Source of the DNA: Theropithecus gelada
Lineage: Eukaryota; Chordata; Mammalia; Primates; Cercopithecidae
NCBI RefSeq assembly: GCF_003255815.1
Contig: NC_037673.1
Location: 154,861,639-154,925,638, forward strand
Direction: 5' to 3'
DNA: 64,000 nucleotides
Shown: in pieces, positions 57,662-64,000 of the stretch
How positions within the stretch are numbered: position 1 is the stretch's first letter
Layout of the letters: every line of letters starts with the position of its first letter
Translations under genes and position numbers: made by a program
Notes under the pieces: generated by a model
Told to the model about the DNA's origin: nothing
Seen by the model: the letters and a program-made list of their open reading frames with translations, nothing else
The model's database searches: none

Positions 57662-58533
57662 GGAAGGCACAAAACTAGAGAAATCTATTTTATCAGAACA
57701 CATCTTAGGAGACGAGAAGACGATAAACCTCTCCCTGGGAACTCACATGCTCTAACAGGGCCCAGTGTGAGTTCACAGGGAGTTTTTGTTTTACGGGCAG
57801 ATTTCTGGGGAACAAGGTTTTGTTGGAATGGGGAGGCCTACTCTGAAACTGTAGCCACATGGAGCCATGGGCCTGTTGCAATAATATTTTGAGGTCCTGT
57901 CTATTTAACTGCCAGTAAAACACTTCCAAAGGTAGGAAATGCTAAAAATAATATAAGCAAATATAACCAACCTCATTGGGTTGGGTGGAAGCTTTGAAAG
58001 TACTAATGTGATGTGGAATTAAGCCCTTAGATGGAGAAAAGAAATTAATTTTCTCAATGAAGCCTGGTTTACTACATCCACCTCTTGGTTTCTGACACTG
58101 GCTGTGCACAAAAGGAAGAGCACTTGGTCAGAGCATAACCATCCTGTGGCCTTAGTGACCTTCATCTGTTCCATGAAACCACAACCTTGAGGGTCCTCTT
58201 ACCATGGCCCATAGTCTGTAATTATTTTATCCTGCAAGTGCAGAAGCCAAGATTGTAGGGTTAAAAGTAAACAGATCCTTTATAAACAAGTTAGGCTGTT
58301 ATGATGAATACATTTTTGTGTGGAGTCCTGGATTTTCTACCACAAAATCGTTGACCGTCTCACTCTTCCAGCTGCCTCCACCTCCTACCACATATCCATT
58401 TCCCATGCATTTTTAGATTGCTTTAAAATTGAGATAAACCAGTGTGGAAGTATAAAATACAGATTGCTAGACTAAATCTTGCCTCTTAGGATTTTAGAGT
58501 TGGTTAGGTCCTCAGAGATTTGCTGGTCCAATT
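57662..58533. other. Unique non-coding sequence
   Basis: No repeat family or gene recognised. Confidence 0.5.
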
Positions 58534-58586
58534 TCCCCCTCCCCTCCCTTCCCCTTCCCTCCCCGCTTTTTCCCTCCCCTCCCCTA
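58534..58586 (-). repeat. C-rich tract; G-quadruplex-forming on minus strand
   Basis: The plus strand is almost pure C/T (CCCCCTCCCCTCCCTTCCCC, then CCCTCCCCGC and CCCTCCCCTCCCC). The minus strand therefore has nine runs of three to five G with short spacers, well over the four needed. Confidence 0.9.
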
Positions 58587-58653
58587 GGAACCTTGGAAGC
58601 CCCCTGTGTCCACACATATGGCAGGCCAGAAATGCCTGGTAAGTTACACCCTT

Positions 58654-58700
58654 ATCCTCCAGCAGCCCTTAGCCAATGATCAACATAATTCACATGTAAG
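58654..58700 (+). repeat. Direct repeat, copy 2 (47 bp)
   Basis: Second copy of the 57615-57661 segment, 43 of 47 identical, 1,039 bp downstream in the same orientation. Confidence 0.93.
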
Positions 58701-59275
58701 TACCCCGGTTTCCTCACCATTAGCCCCCACCACTGCTTGCTTAATAATTTGGAGGCATATGTTCCACACTGGCTCCCAGAATTCCCAACAGATGAAGTGC
58801 CCTTCCACCTTGCACATACTTCCACTGCTTTTTCCAGCACAGGGGTTCCTAAAGATTTGTTAGCTGTGTCCTCTACCAGGTGTTAAGTTTGTCAAGATCA
58901 TTGTGAATGGCTTTGCAACTTTGCATTCTCAGACCTTAGCACAATCTTAACACGTAGTAAGAGGCAGTACGTGTTTTGTGGCAATGAATTAATTGGACTT
59001 TGCACGGTTTCCTAGCTGGCTGTTGTCTTTGTACAATCGTGTCATCCACCCTTTCTGTGGTGTGGGTCTGCTGCTTATGCCCACACAGAACACGTTCCAC
59101 CTTTTCACCTTTTCCAGTCTCAGCCCCTTCGGGGAGGGTAGGCTAGCCTTTGACTTAACTTCGAATGAATGCATTTCTTTACCTTGGACCACAGTCATTT
59201 GTTCAAGGATCCAAACTGGGCTATTGAGATGATTGATATGAGGACCTTTAATGAAAATGCTGGAAAAAAGACTTA
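58701..59275. other. Unique sequence with possible L2 trace
   Basis: CTTTGCATTCTCAGACCTTAGCACAATC followed by ACACGTAGTAAGAGG at 58910-58970 may be a decayed sense L2 end. The rest is unassigned. Confidence 0.4.
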
Positions 59276-59335
59276 CTCTTTCCCTCTCCTTCTTACTTTC
59301 TTTTTTCCTCCCTTCCTTCTTTCCTTCCTTCCACT
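59276..59335 (+). repeat. Polypyrimidine tract
   Basis: A C/T-only run, CTTTCTTTTTTCC and CCTTCCTTCTTTCC, about 60 bp with few breaks. Confidence 0.9.
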
Positions 59336-59493
59336 ATCATTGGAGTTATTGAATTTGTAGAAATGTAAGCGTAAGAGCTTCTTGATGAACATCTGACTAC
59401 CCAAAGAAGAAAGCCTGCTTATAGTAAAATCAACAGAAAGAAAGGAAGAGTGAATATTCAGGAGAGATACAGAGACAGAGAAGCTAAACACAC
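59336..59493. other. Short unique sequence
   Basis: Nothing recognised. Confidence 0.5.
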
Positions 59494-59887
59494 TGCCTTT
59501 GTCTGTTTTTGCTTTTATAGCAAAATACCTGAACCTGGGTAATTTCTCAACAATAGGATTTTATTTCTCACAGTTCCAAAGGCCCAGATGTCCAAGACCA
59601 AAGTGCCGGAAGATTTGGTGTTTGGTGAGGGCCTGGTGTCCATCATGGTGTCTCCTCATGGTGGCATCCTCACATGGCAAAAGGGCAAAAAGGAGACAAA
59701 ATCTATGTCCCTTCATGGCCAAAGAGCAGAAGAGTAAAAAAAGGCCTAAGATAGTTGCCTCTGGCCCTTCTATAAGGCACTAATCCATTCATGAGAGCCG
59801 GGCCCTCATGATGCCCTACTTCTTAATACCACAATGCGGATTACATTTCGATACATGGATTTTGGGGGACACATTCAACTCACAGCA
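59494..59887 (-). mobile_element. MaLR (MLT1/MST-like) solo LTR, antisense
   Basis: Reverse orientation: TGCCTTTGTCTGTTTTTGC, AAATACCTGAACCTGGGTAATTT, TTTATTTCTCACAGTTCC, CATGGCAAAAGGG, CACTAATCCATTCATGAGAGC, ACATGGATTTTGGGGGACAC, ACTCACAGCA. Flanks CACAC (59489-59493) and GACAC (59888-59892) are a near-perfect 5-bp TSD. No retroviral-like genes. The 94-codon frame inside is not coding. Confidence 0.85.
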
Positions 59888-60004
59888 GACACTATTTTAG
59901 TTTTTGCATACAGCTATGCCCGAAGAACTTGAACTTTCCAACTATGTGAGCCAATATATTACCAATTTTTCTTACGTCATTTGAGTTTCTAAGATCCATG
60001 GTAT

Positions 60005-60120
60005 AAACTGTTTAATTACCTACCGTGCACCAGACACTGGCCAGGTATGGAGGATTCAGGGATACACAGCATACCGTCACCCTCCATGGAGAATCTGCTT
60101 ATTAATGGGTGATCTGAGGA
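60005..60120 (-). mobile_element. L2 fragment, antisense
   Basis: TACCTACCGTGCACCAGACACTGGCCAGG and GGATTCAGGGATACACAGCAT follow the antisense L2 end. Confidence 0.65.
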
Positions 60121-61374
60121 GCAAGCCTACACCACTGTGCTCCTAATTGTCCCAGCTTCCTGCTCTGGAGCCACCATGCTTCTTGTTTTCTTGGCTTTCA
60201 GAAGACACAAAGAAGCTGCATTATTTTCCTTTCAATTTCCTCAGTCATGCACAACTCCTTTCTAGTCCTTTTTTAAGAGGCCAGCATATCCTGGTTGTTT
60301 GTTCCATATGATGAATGTCCCCATTGCTTATTAACCTCCAAAATAGGCAGCCCCCACCATTAGGGCTTATGGTCTGTATGAGACAACATAAAAACAAGAT
60401 ACATTCTCCCCCATGCACATTTCAAATGAAATGTAACAGAAGAGAAATAAATAAAAATGGGAAAAAATGCCTTAAATGGTTGATGTTAGAAAATGTTATA
60501 TGGGCAATAATGGTGCTTATATGGGCTTTGGGCAGAGACTTTGATAATGAAGGTTAAATGAGGGAATGTTACAAAAAATGTTCACTGTTCATAAAAATAA
60601 ATCTCTGGTATGAACCAGAATGAAATAAACAGAGTTGCAGGCGCCAGGAGCAGCTGGGGTGACCTCAGCCTCAGGTTGGTAATAGCCAGCCTCGCTGGAA
60701 CCACACACTGTCACCTCAGCAGGATCCACTTAGCTCTCCATCACAGGGACATTGAGTTCCACAGCCCTGGCCCTCGGGTGGCTCTTCTGCTTTCTTACTG
60801 GAAAACAAAGCCTTGTTGTTTCCAGGCATTTTCTCTCCTGGGTCCTGGCTGAGTTTCCAGGGACCCTGCTTTTCTAGGTTAAAGATCAGACGAGGGGTTT
60901 CAAATGCAAATGTCCATGGGGGCAGACAGGTTGTGAATGGGTGAAGCGGACACGGAGGGATGGTGGGTAATTGGAGAAGATGTGCCCCATCTGAAAGGGT
61001 CACCACCACTCAACTCTAGCTGGCTGTGGGAATACTAGCCCGGTGGGGCCAAATCTTTCTATTTGTCAAGGTTAAGCTAGAAATCTTATTTTATGTGAAA
61101 TTTAATGAATTTTAAGTGTTGGCAAAAAATCAATTTCTGTTAAACATATATGTTTTGCATATATTATATGTAATAAATGTATATATATAGCGTGGGGAGG
61201 CACAAAAGAACACATTTATGAGACAGAATTGGCTTAGTAGCAGGTAGTTTGCCATCTCTTGTTAGGTGAATGCTGAGATTGTAATTACTATTGTTCACTT
61301 TCATTGATTTTTGCTGTAAGCTCTCAGATAAAGTCCTCTAAGATGCACAGTTCTTAGAATATTAGAAATTGCCA
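60121..61374. other. Repeat-free unique block with octamer site
   Basis: About 1.2 kb without recognised repeats. It is GC-richer at 60630-61020, and the POU-type octamer ATGCAAAT stands at about 60904-60911 in that part. A conserved regulatory block is possible but unproven. Frames are 97 codons or less. Confidence 0.4.
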
Positions 61375-61545
61375 TTTATTAATATGTGCTATGTGCTATG
61401 CATTTTATTAGGCGTTACATGGATTATTTCATTACCTCCTCCCTTCATCTCTAAAAGGGAAGCACTAATGTTATCCCCTTTTACAGATGGAGAAACTGAG
61501 GTTTTGAGACATGAAGTAATTCGACCAAGGTCATTGTATAGGACA
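61375..61545 (-). mobile_element. MIR, antisense, first half
   Basis: TTTTATTAGGCGTTACATGG, ATCCCCTTTTACAGATGGAGAAACTGAGG, GAAGTAATTCGACCAAGGTCA. The end of the MIR is displaced to about 61880. Confidence 0.85.
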
Positions 61546-61879
61546 TCTTTTGCATAGCACCTCACATCTTCTCGGCCTTGCCACTTTATCTGACTTCCTT
61601 TGGTTGCATGGGGATATTGATATACCCTGAGTCTGTGGGCAGGAGCTGATAAAGGCCATTGTTGCTGGCCGATGGATCCGGCACACATTCCAGAAGGCTC
61701 CTCAGAAGCTCTTGAATGAGGAAACCAATTACCTGCAGCAGTTCAGGCTTCCTTGCATTGCTTTTTCCTCCTTAGCTCTTTACTTCCCCGCCCCTTATTC
61801 CAAGGATCACGTTCCTTAATAAGCCTCCACACACATCTTTATCTCAGGCCCTGCTCTTGGGAAATCCAGGCTAAGACAG
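61546..61879. mobile_element. Unidentified element splitting a MIR
   Basis: About 330 bp sits between the two halves of one MIR. It ends TCTTTATCTCAGGCCCTGC, TTGGGAAATCCAGGCTAAGACA, a 3' phrase that recurs in primate DNA as an old repeat whose family I cannot name. Confidence 0.45.
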
Positions 61880-61965
61880 TAAGTGGCAAAGTTGGAATTT
61901 AAATCTAAGTTTGACTGGTCTCCAAGTGAATACTTTATCAAGCCAGTCACTAAAGTCTCTATGTG
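61880..61965 (-). mobile_element. MIR, antisense, second half
   Basis: GTAAGTGGCAAAGTTGGAATTTAAATC and GACTGGTCTCCAAGTGAATAC complete the MIR that stops at 61545. Confidence 0.7.
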
Positions 61966-62758
61966 ATCCCATTATCAAGCTCTTTCCAGTCTGATTGGTC
62001 CTGAAATAAAGCTGTATAGACAGCCAAAAAAGCTCTAAAAGGATTCTTAAATCAGCAAGAAAGGAGGATGGTACCGTGGGGTAGGTGGTGCCCAGAAATC
62101 TGTTCAAATGAAGAGGGGAAAAGGGTGCAATGTAATTTTAGTTCATTATGCATTTTATTTTTCGGCACATGTCCTATATGCCTGGCACTGGGCCAAATAC
62201 TAAGAACGCCACCTGGAACTGTGGGAATGAAAACAGAGCCTAAAGACCCATTTCCAGACATCCTCAGTAACTTTAGACCAGGGTGTCAATCTCAAATGCC
62301 CACAGGGACCAGGTGAGAACCTTACTTTAAGCGAAACATAAATGCATAGTCTTTATTCCCACACAGAATTAGGCTTATGGTTTCTTCTGCTTTTTCTTTA
62401 AATACCTGCTTATCCTAATCTGCCATTCACTTTCCCACTTTAGACATGTGGATATAAAAAAAATACCTTGCTCTCCTTTTAGCTCAGGAAAACAGCCACA
62501 TAAGGGTAGTGACAAATGCCAGTGGATCCTGTGTTTCTGTTTGGGGAAACACTGTGGAGGCTGGGAACTGGGGATCGCAGCTCTTCTCCCAGCTACAACT
62601 TGGCTCCAGCTGACTGTGGCTGTACAGAAATTAGGCTCTGTGATGTCAGTCAGCTCTCTTCATCTTTCAAGAGAACTCAGAAACCTGGAAAAGTTTGTGA
62701 AATCTCTACATTTTTAAATGGTAACAATGAATTCAAATTTCTTAAAAACCATAGGCAA
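61966..62758. other. Unique sequence with L2-like fragment at 62145-62270
   Basis: ATATGCCTGGCACTGGGCCAAATACTAAG suggests a decayed antisense L2. The remainder is unassigned. Frames of 78-89 codons overlap on both strands without domain. Confidence 0.45.
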
Positions 62759-63063
62759 GGCCGGGCATAGTGGCTCACACCTGTAGTCCCAGCACTTTGG
62801 GAGGCCAAGATGGGTGGATTACCTGAGGTCAGGAGTTTGAGACCAGCCTGGCCAATGTGGAGAAACCCTGTCTCTACTAAAAATACAAAAAATTAGCCAG
62901 GTGTGGTGGCGGGCACCTGTAATCCCAGCTACTTGGAAGCCTGAGGCAGGAGAATCACTTGCACCTGGGAGGCAGAGGTTGCAGTGAGCCAAGATTGTGC
63001 CATTGTACTCCAGCCTGGGCAATAAGAGTCAAACCGTGTCTCAAATAAAACAACAAAAAAATC
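62759..63063 (+). mobile_element. AluS element, sense
   Basis: GGCCGGGCATAGTGGCTCACACC, two arms, ending TCTCAAATAAAACAACAAAAAA. TSD TAGGCAA at 62752-62758 and 63066-63072. Confidence 0.95.
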
Positions 63064-63502
63064 AGTAGGCAAGTCAAGGCTGGCAGAGCAAACAGAATCC
63101 ATCCACAGAGTGCACTGACACCCAGGCCACCGATTTGCTCTCTGGATTGTAGGATCAGCCTTTTTCTCCTCCAAAGTCCTTGAATCACACCAGGTTCTCC
63201 TGCGTCAGGAGCAAGACTTGGGGAAACAGTACCTGGGGTATCATTGAATTTGTCCCTGGGGATTCTCTCCTTGTCTCCAGTTTGTTTCTAGGGGAAGTAG
63301 GTTAAGGCATGTGTGTGTGTTTGAATGTGAGTACGTGCATGTTTACTAAGAGCTCAAAGATAGAACCTTATTTAACAAAAACAAGCAAATTGTACGTTGA
63401 CTTTCTTCAGAAGTCATGAGGGGGCAAGGAAAACAAATGAATTACTCAAACAGCTGACTTTTCCTAGTGGCTGGCAGCGTTTAAACATGGTAGGTAGAGT
63501 TG

Positions 63503-63534
<32 letters not shown>

Positions 63535-64000
63535 TTAAACCAGCAAGAATAGAGTATATGGCTTTCATTTTTTTTTCTTTCTGTGAAACTATTGTACCCC
63601 CGACCAGATTTCTATTGGCCTTGCTGATTAGTTGGCTATTTGAGTAGTTCATTGTCTCAGCCTTTAGTACGAGCCCCTCCTAAATGGAACTCACTATGTC
63701 ATAACTGTATAAAATATTCATTAAGATGGTGCTTTTAATGGATTTGTTTGGAATGAACTCAAGCAGAAGGAGCCACGTGCTGATCTGTAGAGCGTTCAGG
63801 ATGTTTCAGGCTGTGTCCGCCCCAAACCTCTCTACTTACCTTCTTTCCCTGTAGGCTCTCATCTGAGACATGGGATTGAAAATGTACTGACTGGGGAAAA
63901 TAGGAGGTTGTTTAGGGCCAGAAATAGTTTTTATTTTTGCACACATGTGCTCCCATTTGATGTTTTTCATCTAGTGTTCAATGGAGTTGAGTGATGGTTT
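63064..64000. other. Unique non-coding sequence with a T27 run
   Basis: The pure T run spans 63503-63529, with no Alu or L1 attached. A short GT-rich tract lies at 63309-63345. No gene recognised. Confidence 0.55.

Noticed and set aside
59499..59783. 94-codon plus-strand frame
   Set aside because: Antisense reading of a MaLR LTR.

Overview
This is non-coding primate DNA, almost certainly from an Old World monkey (macaque, baboon or vervet group). It is packed with Alu, L1, L2 and MIR copies. Two Alu elements (12704-13007 and 21266-21554) share a form that I associate with the cercopithecid AluYRa lineage rather than human AluY: GGCGTAAACCC in the right arm, then GAGCTGAGATYCGGCCACTGC. No functional protein-coding gene, tRNA, snRNA or rRNA gene was recognised. 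Every long open frame is either repeat-derived or a short frame in unique sequence with no recognisable domain. The window is probably intergenic or deep intronic. All subfamily names come from reading the sequence, not from a database run, and old-repeat edges are approximate.

Layout. 1-5.2 kb: unique sequence with a split MIR, two back-to-back antisense Alus and a Z-DNA-type tract. 5.2-11.9 kb: a 224-bp polypyrimidine tract, a deleted L1 3' end, MIR and L2 relics, and a young L1 3' end with a clean target-site duplication (TSD). 11.9-22.8 kb: four Alus of several ages, two of which are adjacent, plus an Alu inside an L2. Most of the remainder is unique, with MIR, L2 and MER5-type relics.

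22.9-44.2 kb is almost wholly LINE-1 in the minus orientation and is nested several layers deep. An ancient L1ME-like element is split at about 23.77 kb by a near-full-length L1M. That L1M carries two Alus and a MaLR solo LTR, and is itself split at 27.63 kb by a near-full-length primate L1 (27634-34121), which holds a truncated Alu. The old L1ME resumes at 37.06 kb and is split again by an MLT1-like LTR (37481-39003), which contains an L1 3' end on the plus strand. A 1.24-kb A-rich block at 41.29-42.53 kb fits none of these elements.

44.2-64 kb: scattered Alu, MIR, L2 and MER5 relics, a HAL1-like L1 relative (50.2-53.2 kb) and an antisense MaLR LTR (59494-59887). It also has short oddities: a 47-bp direct repeat about 1 kb apart, a 17-bp-stem hairpin and a strong G-quadruplex tract on the minus strand. 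Nothing here works as a pathway; the interest lies in the order of insertions and in small unexplained structures.
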